NCBI GenBank assembly: GCA_028274465.1
Contig: CM051457.1
Coordinates: forward strand, 61,690,899-61,754,898
Length of the DNA stretch: 64,000 nucleotides
Direction of reading: 5' to 3'
Source of the DNA: Plantago ovata
Lineage: Eukaryota > Streptophyta > Magnoliopsida > Lamiales > Plantaginaceae
Below are positions 40,621-51,314 of the stretch, one piece after another (the stretch's first letter is position 1; each line of letters opens with the position of its first letter). The notes below the pieces were generated by a model. It searched no databases. It was not told the origin of the DNA and worked only from the letters and a program-made list of their open reading frames with translations. The position numbers were made by a program, and so were the translations under genes.

Positions 40621-41188
40621 ATCAGGTGACAATTGCAATGTTGCAAACCAAAGTGTTATGACAGGTCATAGATCAGGTGACAATTGCTATTCGACTGGAA
40701 CACACTTATTGTGCAATCAGGTCAAGATAGAGGAAGCTACTCTCTGGCATCAAAAGCCTGGTCATGTGAACTATCGAAACATGGACAAACTTTTGAAATT
40801 GGAAGCTGTCAATGGTTTTCCTAAGTTGTCTCAATCTGGTAAGATTGTGTGTGGTGACTGTTTGAGAGGTAAACAGACAAGGGTTGCCCATAGTGTTACG
40901 CAACCTAGTGCTCAACCCTCTGGTACGTCTTCTTGCTTTGAACTCATGCATATGGATTTGATGGGTCCAATGGAAGCCTGTACTATTGGTGGTAAGAAAT
41001 ATGTGTATGTGATTGTTGATGACTTTTCTAGATTCACATGGGTCTCTTTTTTAAAAGACAAGTCACAAACCTTTGAAGCTTTCACTACTTTGCATGCTAG
41101 AGTCAAGAACATGTATAACTCGTCTGTCAAAAGAATTAGGTCCGACCATGGAAGAGAATTTGAAAATTCATCTTTTTCCAATTTTTGA
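40621..41188 (+). pseudogene. Pre-integrase and integrase N-terminal half of element C, P2 copy
   Basis: After the junction at 40620/40621 the frame reads the Copia pre-integrase zinc region (LWHQKPGHVNYRNMDKLLKL, CGDCLRGKQTR) and the integrase core start (HMDLMGPMEACTIGGKKY, VIVDDFSRFTWVSFLKD, RIRSDHGREFENSSF). It carries the first two catalytic Asp residues (MDL, SDH) and ends at the TGA (SNF-stop) found in the other copies. It matches 46446-46997 on the other strand. Confidence 0.82.
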
Positions 41189-42795
41189 ATAAAGAAGGAA
41201 TCTTCCATGTGTATTCTGCTCCCAAAACTCCCCAACAAAATGGGATTGCGGAAAGAAAAAATAGGACTTTACAAGAGATGGGCAGGGTTATGCTTAGTTC
41301 CATGAATATTGCAAAACGTTTTTGGGGTGAAGCTTTCCATACTGCATGCCATATTATCAATAGGGTCTACTTGCGACCTGGAACCACTATGACACCGTAT
41401 GAGATTTTAAAAGGCAAGAAACCTAACTTGAAGTACTTTTATGTCTTTGGTTGTGTCTGCTATATTTTTAATGATAGAGATCAGTTGTCTAAGTTAGATG
41501 CTAAGAGTGATAAAACGGTTTTCCTTGGCTACTCTGACAATAGTCATGCCTTTAGAGTGTACAATATAAGGACTAAAACTATTCAAGAGTCTGTTAATGT
41601 TATGTTTGATGATTCTCTTAGTATAACTGGAAGAAAAGATGAAGCATGTACATTGGACATAGTACAGTTGCCTTATGGATCTCCACAGGTTTCAGTTGAG
41701 AAGACTACAGTTGCAGAATCCAGCGGGGTTGATGAATAGGTTGACCCAACACTGAACCCAACCCCTGTGTCTACTGCAGAACCTGTTGCTCCAACAGTTG
41801 AACTACCAACACCACAGACTGTTCCTGATACTCCTGATGACCATGATGCACCTGAAGATAGTGATCACAATGTTGAATTTGATGATGATGAAGAAGAAGA
41901 GGCTACTACTGATGGTACGCCTAGCACAAGTTTGAGAAAGAAGTCCAAGGAAGGTACTACTGATGGTACTTCTTCTACCAGGTCACTTCGTGACAAGCCT
42001 CCTGTCGACTATAGGAAGCTTGCTGGACTTAAAGCCAACATGGTAATGACATGTGCTTGTTGTAATGATGAGTCACATGCCAAGGTACGCATTACTTGCT
42101 ATGTCTTTGCACTTGAACCTAAGAATGTTAAGGAAGCTCTTACTGATGATCTTTGGATATGTGCTATTCAAGATGAACTTAATCAGTTTCAAAAACTTGA
42201 TGTTTGGGAATTAGTGCCTAGACCTTCCAATACCAATGTGATAGGTACCAAGTGGAGTTTCAAAAATAAAACTGATGAAAGTGGGGTGGTTGTTAGAAAT
42301 AAGGCTAGATTAGTAGCTCAAGGCTACACACAAGTTGAAGGGGTAGACTATGATGAAACCTTTGCGCCTGTTGCTAGAATTGAATCTATTGGCCTACTTC
42401 TTGCTATTGCATGTTTTCTTAAGATTACCTTGTATCAAATGGATTGTAAAGGCGCTTTCTTGTATGGAGACATTGATGTTGACGCCTATCTTGAACAACC
42501 TAAAGGCTTTACAGATCCTTTTAATCCTAACCATGTTTATAAACTTAAGAAAGCTTTGTATGGACTCAAACAAGCTCCACGAGCTTGGTATGAGAAGCTA
42601 ACCGAATTTCTTCTTGAGTTTGGCTTTAAACGAGGTGCAGGTTACAGGACTTTATTCATTCTCCGAACAGAAAACCATGTGTGCATTGCTCAAATCTATG
42701 TTGACGACATTGTCTTTGGCTCCAGCAGCAAACAACTTCTGGATAAATTTGTCACGGCCATGTCTACAAATTTCGAGATGAGCATGATTGGTTAA
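41185..42795 (+). pseudogene. Integrase C-terminal half and reverse transcriptase of element C (right arm copy)
   Basis: Sense copy on + of 39620-37974: integrase to the TAG at 41737, then RT with YVDD intact and a final TAA at 42793. Differences from the left arm are few (for example DDDEEEE against DDDQEEE, KYFYV against KYFHV), so the arms are either recent or kept alike by gene conversion. Confidence 0.88.
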
Positions 42796-42920
42796 CTCAA
42801 TTACTTCTTGGGCTTACAGATTAAGCAACATAAGCATGGTTTATTCCTGAACCAGTTGAAATATTCAAAGAATCTTGTGAAGAGATTTGGTCTGGAAAGT
42901 GCAAAGACGCTGAAACTCCA

Positions 42921-43637
42921 ATGGGTTCCACAGTGAAAATCAGTAGAGACGGGGTTGAGGAGAGTGTTGACCCAACCCTCTACAGATCCGTGATTGGTAG
43001 CCTCCTATATCTTTCCGCCTCTCGCCCAGATATCATGTATGCAGTATGTGTGTGTGCTAGGTATCAGTCTGATCCCAAAATCACCCACTTGAATGCTGTC
43101 AAGAGAATCCTAAGGTATGTTTCTGGAACCATTGACCTTGGTATATGGTATACTAGAGATACTACTTTAAATCTTTGTGGTTTTTCTGATTTTGATTGGG
43201 CTGGTGATTTAGATGATAGGAAGTCTACTAGTGTAGGATGTTTCTATCTAGAAAATAATTTAGTTTCTTGGTTTAGCAAAAAACAAAACTGTGTTTCTTT
43301 GTCAACAGTTGAAGTAGAATATGTTGCGGCTGGTAGTGGAGCTACTCAACTTTTATGGTTAAAGCCTATGTTATCAGACTATGGTCTTAAGTGTGATTCA
43401 GTGTTACTTTTATGTGATAATTTGAGTGCTATTCATTTGTCGCATAACCCTGTACATCATGCTAGGTCTAAGCATATATATATTAGACACCATTTTCTGA
43501 GAGAACTTGTTGAGGCTCATGTTTTAGACATAGAACATATCGAAACAACCAACCAACTTGCTGATTTTTTCACGAAGCCATTGGATACTGAGAGATTTAT
43601 TAGTCTTAGGAGGTCTCTTGGTCTCTGCACTGTCTGA
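42921..43637 (+). pseudogene. RNase H domain of element C (right arm copy)
   Basis: 238 codons, identical at protein level by eye to 37132-37848, with the same altered STVEVEY motif. Out of frame with the RT copy before it. Confidence 0.85.
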
Positions 43638-44929
43638 AACATAGGATTGTCCCAGGGGTTGACTTAACACCACAGTCAACACCTGTAGTATGCATGTGGT
43701 GCGTGTGTCTGCATTTTCATTTTGTGTGTCTGTGATAGCATTTACTTGCTATGTGTATATTTCGCGTCAGTCTACGTACTATGTTGCAAGTAAGTTTGTT
43801 TGTAAGATTTCTTGGAATGCATGAGAAAGATGAACTCTTTAAAAATTACTAGTCCCTGTTGACCCTTGTTTTGCTCACTTATTGGAAGCCCTCTCCTGGA
43901 GCTTGAGCATCTCAATCTTTTGTGATTGACAATTAGTCTTTCATATCTCGGAACCTTGAATTTCCTATGAGCATATCTATGCCTTATTAACATGAGAAAG
44001 AGCACATTAGGGGCCTTGAATTCTCTAATTGTAGCTAAACAAGTGCCGCAAAGGCCCGAAAGGCAAGGAACGTAAAACTTGTCTCCGGTTTTCTGGCAAT
44101 CTTTGGGTCTCAAATCTATGAAGGCTTGGAAAGAAACAATGAAAAAAGTTGCATTAAAATTAATGAACAACATTTAAATATATATATTTTTGCAAAATCG
44201 CCCATGGACATTGCACTGAGATTTAAACAAAGAACAGAGAACATCTTGTTTCAAACGTCTTCAAAAATTGGAAAGGGAAAACTACAGGTGCGGCTTTTGA
44301 TGATTACTGAGTTTCTTGATCGAGTGTTGCCCCGGAGGTTGAACAACACCTTACCCAACACCTGTGGACTGTCTTGCGAAATTATGTGTTTTTTTTTAAT
44401 TTTTTTTAATGCGTATTTTTTTTATTTTTTGAGTCTAGGTAAACTCTATGAGTTGTGTATAGGTGGTGGTGTACTAGTAGGTCTGCATTAAGGGGGAGTG
44501 CACATATGCATTGGGGATTATAAAGGATCGTATTTTTGTCTTTCGTTAAAGTGACAAATTAAGTTATTTTCTATATAGACATATCCTCCATTAGTTTAAT
44601 TCCTAAAGTTTATCTTGCTATCTTAATCTTGAATCTCTTATAAAATTGTTTTTCCTATTTTTGGTATACCATATATCTTGTGCTTTGGTTCTAACCTTTT
44701 TACAGATATAAAATTTGGAGCATACCAAAACAATTTTTTTTGGTGGATCTTGACAGTTATGCAAGTGTGCCCTTACCTTTCCCACAGTCCAAACAGTCCC
44801 TTAACGGTTAGTTTAATATTTTAAACAAAACCTTTCCACCTTCACCACAACTCCATAACTCGCACTCAACCCGTACCTCAACCTTGAAATCTCCATAGCC
44901 AAAATTGTCCTTTCTCGTCCCGATTTACC
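43638..44929 (+). other. Spacer copy between RNase H and the extra ORF (right arm)
   Basis: Mirror of 35840-37131, non-coding, with the same motif pairs. A few single-base differences are visible (for example in the stretch at 44450-44465). Confidence 0.6.
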
Positions 44930-45979
44930 ATGGTTTCCTCTCCGTCAACGTCGCCCGTCCCCGTCTCCACTGCCGACACTGTTGCGCCACCCAATTCGGC
45001 GTCCCAACCGGCCGCTACCCCAATTGAGCCACGGGTTGCTCAATCGCCACCAATGGCGGACGCTCTGGCTTCCCAAGCTCCCGATTCTTCTCCACGGACC
45101 GCAATTGACTTGGATGATATGCCCCCAACAGGTTCCAGCCCATCCGCGGCTCGGGTTTCTCCGATTTCATCTCCGTCAAAGGTAACTGCTACCTCTGTTA
45201 TTGATGTTGATGATATTTCTGTGCCTGTTATTGCGTCTTCACATCGTGTGTCCGGAAGTAATCTTTGTGATGCTACGCATCATTTATTTCCGGGTTACAA
45301 GTCTATTGATGATACTGCTGTGCATGAGTCTTCTATTGATAGTGATTGTGCCTCTGAAGATTTGCTCTGTGATACACGTATTAAAAAGCATTTGGGTAGT
45401 TCGGCTCCAACTGGTGAGCCGTCTGGTTTAGGTGATAAGGATGTTGGTGATGAGGATTCTGATAGTTCGGATGGATCCACCTCCAGTGACGATAGTAGGG
45501 ATTCTCCTGCTAAAGTCACTCGGGATGATGAGGAGGCCGCTAGACAAGATAGTCTAGATGATTTGATTGATGAGGTTGCTGATGGGGTTGATGATGAGGT
45601 TGCTGATGGGGTTGATGATGAGGTTGTTGATGGGGTTGATGAAGAGGTTGAGGTAAACCCTCCTGCTGCAGAATCTGGCTATTTGTCTGATTTTGGACCG
45701 CCTGCGTATAAGGTTGAGTTTTATGCTGTGAAACATGAGGAGGACTGGCCCCGGTTTGAGAAACAATCTGTGATTCCGGAACATGTTATTGATGAGGCTA
45801 CTTTCAAGAAGCACAATGTGTATTGTTTTCTTGAGAAGCTCCAGTGGTTGGGAAGTGTTTCAAACTTGCATGGTTTTAGCCTTACGGCTGTGAGGCAGTT
45901 TTACTGTTCTTTATCAAAGAACATCTCTGATTCTGACCATCCAAAGTATGCACTGGCCTATTTTAGGGAGGCTCTATGA
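44930..45979 (+). pseudogene. Extra ORF of element C, N-terminal part (right arm copy)
   Basis: 349 codons matching the left-arm ORF, with two or three amino-acid differences (FASSHR to IASSHR, SSEDS to SSDDS). It stops at the first codon of the copied G LTR (CTC-TAT-GAT-GAA region), so it is truncated exactly where G had inserted. It could give a protein with the repeats and the acidic region, but not the full domain. Confidence 0.7.
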
Positions 45980-46403
45980 TGAACGAGATTGTCAGACTCA
46001 ATTAATCAAATAAATTTGTTTTTAGCCAAAGGCAACTCACTACTACAACGAAAACCAAGGCACGTAGTGTAGAAGTAAAATAACCTCGAGTGTCGATCTC
46101 TAAGGACTATAACTAGCTTTATCTAATTTAACTTAAACTATAAATCAAGCAAAGCACAGATTTTTCTTATCAATATGATGGAAGTTAGTGATAGTATGAT
46201 CATTCAAAGCAACGGATAATAATCATGCATGAAGTACTTGAAGTTTGTATAGAAATCTATGATCGTGAATTGTCCTATGTGTTCCTTTCAATTCAACACT
46301 ACGAAGATAGATGGCTTAGATAGATCAAAGAAATAAAACAATAAACCAAGTCTTAAACGCGCGAAGCCACTCATGCATAATTAAGAACCCTAGCTAAGAA
46401 ATC
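45977..46403 (-). repeat. Copied piece of element G's LTR at the end of the right arm
   Basis: Reverse complement of 34366-34792. There is no target duplication and no other part of G, so it came along with the inverted duplication and not by a separate insertion. Confidence 0.9.
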
Positions 46404-47290
46404 ACATTTTGGGAGCAGAATACACATGGAAGATTCCTTCTTTATTCAAAAATTGGAAAAAGATGAATTTTCAAATTCTCTTCCATGGTCGGACCTAATT
46501 CTTTTGACAGACGAGTTATACATGTTCTTGACTCTAGCATGCAAAGTAGTGAAAGCTTCAAAGGTTTGTGACTTGTCTTTTAAAAAAGAAACCCATGTGA
46601 ATCTAGAAAAGTCATCAACAATCACATACACATATTTCTTACCACCAATAGTACAGGCTTCCATTGGACCCATCAAATCCATATGCATGAGTTCAAAGCA
46701 AGAAGACGTACCAGAGGGTTGAGCACTAGGTTGCGTAACACTATGGGCAACCCTTGTCTGTTTACCTCTCAAACAGTCACCACACACAATCTTACCAGAT
46801 TGAGACAACTTAGGAAAACCATTGACAGCTTCCAATTTCAAAAGTTTGTCCATGTTTCGATAGTTCACATGACCAGGCTTTTGATGCCAGAGAGTAGCTT
46901 CCTCTATCTTGACCTGATTGCACAATAAGTGTGTTCCAGTCGAATAGCAATTGTCACCTGATCTATGACCTGTCATAACACTTTGGTTTGCAACATTGTA
47001 TACAGCACAGGTACTCTTGTCAAACTTGACACTATGGTTAGCATCACATAATTGACTAACACTTATAAGATTAGCCTTTAGTCCATCGACAAGATACACA
47101 TCTCGAAGACATGGAAAACCTGGAATATTAAGTTCACCAATGCCGAGAATTTTCCCTTTGGAGCCACCACCATAAGTGACTAAACCAGATTCCCTAGCAA
47201 TAAAATTGGTTAGAAAATCTCGTGTTCCAGTCATATGACGAGAACACCCACTATCAAATTACCATGTACCTGGAAGGTCAGAATCAACAG
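46404..47290 (-). pseudogene. Protease end, pre-integrase and integrase N-terminal half of element C (original copy)
   Basis: On - the Sirevirus protease signature DSGCSRHMTG (about 47265-47225) is preceded by a TAA in place of a Tyr codon (GTW-stop-FDSGC). It continues through KANLISVSQLCDANHSVKFD, the HQKPGH/CGDC zinc region and the integrase core to SDHGREFENSSFSNF and a TGA at 46446. About 40 bp later (46404) the sequence meets the inverted block. The rest of integrase is found only in the rearranged copies. Confidence 0.85.
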
Positions 47291-47346
47291 AAGCTAGAAC
47301 AACATTGCATGTAAGAGAAGGATCTTGTGGATTATCAGTAGAGGAA

Positions 47347-47917
47347 CTAGATGATTCTGTAGAAGGGGGGTTGACTGGGGAGGTTGGACAACTCTACAGG
47401 CAACTCCTCTTTATTATCCTGTTTCTTCTTAAAAATTTTATGATAACGTCGGCAGTAAGGTTTGATATGACCTTCATCGGAACAAAAACTGCAGACATAA
47501 TTTTTTTTTCTATTTAGAAGAAGTCTCACTAGTATCCTTATCCTTGGTTCCTTTACCCTTGGTTTTTGACGCCTTGGGCTTAGGTTCCTTAGACTCAGTT
47601 ACTTGTGGTTTTACAAACTTAGGACCTTCAGGAAAATATGAATCAGAAGTTCTTTCTTTCAAAGGATAACCTAGACCAGTGGTACCAATGTTACCAAGAC
47701 CTAAACATGCATCTAGCTTAAGAGAAGAATCAGTAAAGCTTGCAAGTATACGCTCAGATTTAGCGAGTTTCTCACTTACAGTGTGAAGGGAAACATCCCT
47801 TTTTGTGACCGCAACTTCAAGGCTAGTACTTACCTCTTTCATGCTGGAATTCTCCTTGGACAGTGCAGCGATTGCTTTCTTTTGCTGGCTGCAAATAGCT
47901 AGGAGCTTATCATACAT
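47347..47917 (-). pseudogene. Gag C-terminal region of element C with second CCHC knuckle
   Basis: A Ser/Lys-rich coiled-coil segment (MYDKLLAICSQQKKAIAALS onward) is followed in a shifted frame (change near 47515-47529) by CSFCSDEGHIKPYC, a CX2CX4HX4C knuckle. A coiled coil and a second knuckle ahead of protease are seen in Sirevirus-type gag-pol. The frame ends at 47347. The 430 bp between this and the protease site include more linker codons. Confidence 0.7.
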
Positions 47918-48129
47918 GTTATGAATCTCAACCAGATCTTCTGGGATTTGATCGTCTACATCATTGAAATCATCATTGACATCCTCTTCCCCTGCATCAG
48001 AACTAACAGAACTATGTAGACAAAAAATATCATGTAAGTTATCAGATACCTGAGAGGGTGTTGAGGCCGGGATTGTGTCAACCTCTGGTGCAACCTCTTC
48101 AAGCGACTCACAGATTACAACTCTTAGTG

Positions 48130-49214
48130 CTATAACATCTGCTTCTTGTTCTGCTTCTTCAGGTTCCGCATTTTCTTTTTCATCGTCTGAGTCAGTCGTA
48201 ACCAGTTCACCTTCAAACCCCTTTGTCTCCTAAAATTAGGGCATTCATTCTTATAGTGGCCCCATCCTTTACACTCTCTACATTGGATAGAGTCACGATC
48301 TCTGGAGTTTGAGTTGGAAGATGTGGAAAACTCTTTCTTGTGGGAAGAGCTGGAGTAACTACCTTTGGAGGGATATTTGGATGTGGAGCTTTCAGACTTG
48401 TAGTTTGGTTCGGCATTGTTGTACTTAGACAGTTTCTTAAGCAAGGCATGAGACTTTTGAATGATATAGGCTTTGGAATGTTCAGGGTCAAAATCATTGA
48501 TATCTATCTCCTTATCGCTAGCTATGTCAGAAACTTTAAAAACATTGGATTTTCTACCATAGTTTTCTTCCTGAGATTGTAGATGAAGTTCATAATTTTT
48601 CATGATGTTCATTAGGGAATCTAAGCTCATCGTTGCTAAATTACGACTTTCTTCAATAGCAGATATCTTGATATTGAACCTAGGAGGTAGGGATCTAAGG
48701 GCTTTATTTACTAGGACTTTGCTAGCCATGGGTTCACCAAGGTTATGAGATTCATTAGCAATATCCAAAATCTTAGTAAAATATGTACCTATGTCCTCAT
48801 CTTCCTCCATGCGCAGTAGTTCAAACCTGCTTTGCAAAAGTCTAACCCTGGTTGCCTTCACGGTCGTGTCACCTTCACAGTGGCTTTGAAGAGTCTCCCA
48901 GGCTGCATGAGCATTAGCACAATTTTGCACAAGTTTAAACATATGCACATCGATCCAAGAAAAATAACATTGAGAGTTTTTTCATTGTTAGTAGCATTAG
49001 TTTTCTCCTCATCGGTATAATCTTTGAAATCCTTAGGCAGAACGTCATTGTTCTTGTCCTTTTCCTTCATGGGAGGCACATAAGCTACTTCACAAGCTCT
49101 CCAAACACCTGCATCCAAAGACTTAAGATATGTCCGCAATCTTAATTGCCAGTAACCATAGTTAGCTCCATCAAGTACGGGTAACCTTCCAAGGTTAGGA
49201 TTGGCTGAATCCAT
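48130..49214 (-). pseudogene. gag: Gag of element C
   Basis: Starts at ATG 49214 with LPVLDGANYGYWQLRLRTYL, the Copia gag N-terminus. A frameshift near 48940-48960 moves to the frame starting FKLVQNCANAHAAWETLQSH and continuing with the UBN2-like core (RLLQSRFELLRMEEDEDIGT, LRSLPPRFNIKISAIEESRN). Then comes a Ser-rich linker and a CCHC knuckle CRECKGWGHYKNEC. The frame ends at 48130; further codons continue toward 47917 in another frame. Non-functional without repair. Confidence 0.85.
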
Positions 49215-49253
49215 CGTAAGTACCTAAAACAATTACTTTAAGAAAAGTAACAA

Positions 49254-49267
49254 GCTCTAGATGCCAA
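49254..49267 (-). other. Primer binding site of element C
   Basis: On - TTGGCATCTAGAGC directly after the LTR end. A divergent form of the tRNA-iMet-type site. Confidence 0.65.
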
Positions 49268-49268
49268 T

Positions 49269-50119
49269 TGAAAGAATGTAGGATCGGTATAACTTGATTT
49301 AGATACAAATTACCTCAGCCAATAACGGAGATTGATTACGGGGTTCAGAGAACACCTAGGTCAATCTGCAGATTAACAAACACAGATAATATATATAAAA
49401 TAAAGCACAGTGGAATATAAAGAAGAACCTGTGTTTGAAAGTTTTCAAGCAGCTTTTGTAAGCTTGCTTGAATGCCCAGTCAAGGCAAAAAATCAACTAG
49501 AAAAGATCTTGTTCGTACAACGCTGTATACTCTCAATATCTATCCTAGAAAAACAACACTAGTCACCTATAAGATGATATAGAACCCAATCTATCTATTC
49601 TACCTTCAATACGTTGTTAGAGAAGTCTAGAATATAAACTAGTGTAAAAGACACAACGAACTAAAATAATAAAACTATGTAACTCTGAAACTCGATCGCC
49701 TTTGCTCTCGGTGTTGTACCCTTCTGTTTGTCGATGCCATGCTTTATATAGAGATGAAAGCCTTGATCGACTTTGATAAGGAAACGCGTATGAGTGAATC
49801 TTGACATGTCACGGTAATAGTCTTCTGATAGGAATCGACTTCCTCTTCTAAGACTCCTTCTCCTTCTATGACAAGAATTCCTTTATGAGTCCTTTTCGAC
49901 TAAGTCTTTTTCCATCTTTAGCTTTCTTGTATTTCGATAATTCCCGTGTATAAATCAACTTCCTGCATAAGACAACCAACTACAGATATAGAATAATTAT
50001 TGTGTTAGAATAGGTGAAACTATATAAAAGCGACTAAGTGCTCTGTTTCCTGAACTTAGGGGTTGAGTAACCTATTAGGGAATCCCTATGTCAACACCCT
50101 AAAAACAGTGACACTTAGA
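49269..50119 (-). repeat. Right (5') LTR of element C
   Basis: 851 bp, matching the split left LTR. The TATA box on - is at about 49742-49753. Its outer end has mutated from TTACA to TTAGA (read on +). Contains the GGGGTTGAGTAACC...GTCAACACC motif pair (50058-50099). Confidence 0.92.
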
Positions 50120-50124
50120 ATACA

Positions 50125-50411
50125 GTTACTTATCACTTTATCCTTCTTATGTGATTTGGTTTTATGGAATCAATGAGAAGAAGGCAATGAAAGGCAAATA
50201 TTAGCTTTGATAACAACTGATAATAGAACAATTCGGAAGCATAAAAGATAAGGCTAATCTAACACATAGAGTTAGACAAAAATATGATAAACTTGATAAA
50301 ATCTACTATCGACGAATATGAACACTTAAAACGGGGTAAAACCCAAATATACATACATAATCTCAGTTATCAAATCATAAAAAATGGTTCCTAACAAATT
50401 GCCAAAAAGAG
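50125..50411. other. Host DNA between elements C and B
   Basis: 287 bp of AT-rich non-coding DNA after the second ATACA. It is presumably the continuation of the host sequence at 21815. No gene seen. Confidence 0.6.
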
Positions 50412-51314
50412 TGTTGGTCCCTTTAAACAACAACAAAAGACTAGAGGGGGGTGAATAGTCTTTTCAAACTTTTCGTCGTTTAAAACTTTCTCAGCAAGTG
50501 CTTATTACTTTTCAGTAATGCGTTTGCTGGTACTTAACTTTCTTAGCAAGTTTATTACTTTTCAGTAATGAGTTTGCTGGTACTTAACTTTCTCAGCAAG
50601 TACTTATTAATTTTTAGTAATGAATTTGCTGATACTTAAAAACAGAGTGCGGAACTCTTTTACAATAAGTGCTTTTCAGAAAGCTAGTTTCAGCAAGTGA
50701 GCAGAGTGTCAGTGTACAAGAAATGTAACTTGCTGAAAACTAAGTGCAGTAAAGTAAATCACACAAACACTTTTATAGTGATATCTGAGAGTGGTGTAAT
50801 CTCTCTACTAATCCACTTTGTCCTTTCTAGGACTGAACCCACTATGATAAGATGTGAGGTTCCTTACAAATCCTAGCACTAATGATTCTTCAGAAACCAA
50901 AGCACACTTGCTTCGTTTCCAACCTAACTAGAGAACTGTAACCTTGTTCTCCACCAAACTTGTGACTTATAATCAGCAACAATATGTTTGATTAATTCCC
51001 CCTGAATTTCACGCCTGAACAGGGTGTTTATTAGTTAGAGAGGTTTGGGATGAGATCACTTGAATATAACTTTTCAGCTATAACAAGTTATCTAAAGAAA
51101 CACAACTTATAATACTTTGCAGTAAACATGTTTGATAGTTTCTGGTGTCAAGACTTGTTCTTGTTCAAAAGAAAGAACACTTAACTAATTTCTTAGTCGT
51201 GAATGTTCTACTTCTTCACAAGTAGTTTTTGTTTCAAACTTAAGTCTTCGAATGGATCAATAGGCTAAAGAGTATAGAAGGATTTGAGTGTTTAAAGCAA
51301 GTGAGAGTTTGATC
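50412..51314 (-). repeat. Element B 3' LTR, U5-side part
   Basis: Begins TGTTGGTCCCTTTAAACAAC (read on +), the complement of element A's LTR end, and runs to the H insertion point. It is rich in TCAGCAA/TTGCTGA. It ends with the duplication TGATC (51310-51314). Confidence 0.9.

Larger units (their letters stand above)
41109..46403. repeat. Right arm of the giant inverted repeat
   Basis: 5295 bp, reverse complement of 34366-39659. Shared disabling stops and the copied piece of G's LTR (45977-46403) show it was made after C had died and after G had inserted. It ends at 46403 with the integrase sequence of the original copy following on -. Confidence 0.9.
21821..50119 (-). mobile_element. Element C: Sirevirus-like Copia retrotransposon, nested and rearranged
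   Basis: Flanked by the 5-bp duplication ATACA (21816-21820 and 50120-50124). LTRs are 21821-22314 plus 30644-31005 (split by D) and 49269-50119. On - the order is: primer site, gag with zinc knuckle, second CCHC, protease with DSGCSRHMTG, integrase, RT, RNase H, a long spacer and an extra ORF. That order and the DSGCSRHMTG form are typical of the Sirevirus/Maximus lineage. It is interrupted by D and G and by an inverted duplication of the pol half. Several premature stops show that it is inactive. Confidence 0.9.

Noticed and set aside
45979..46403. Separate solo-LTR insertion of a Ty3 element
   Set aside because: It matches exactly the part of G's LTR next to the ORF in the left arm and lacks target duplications, so it came with the inverted duplication.
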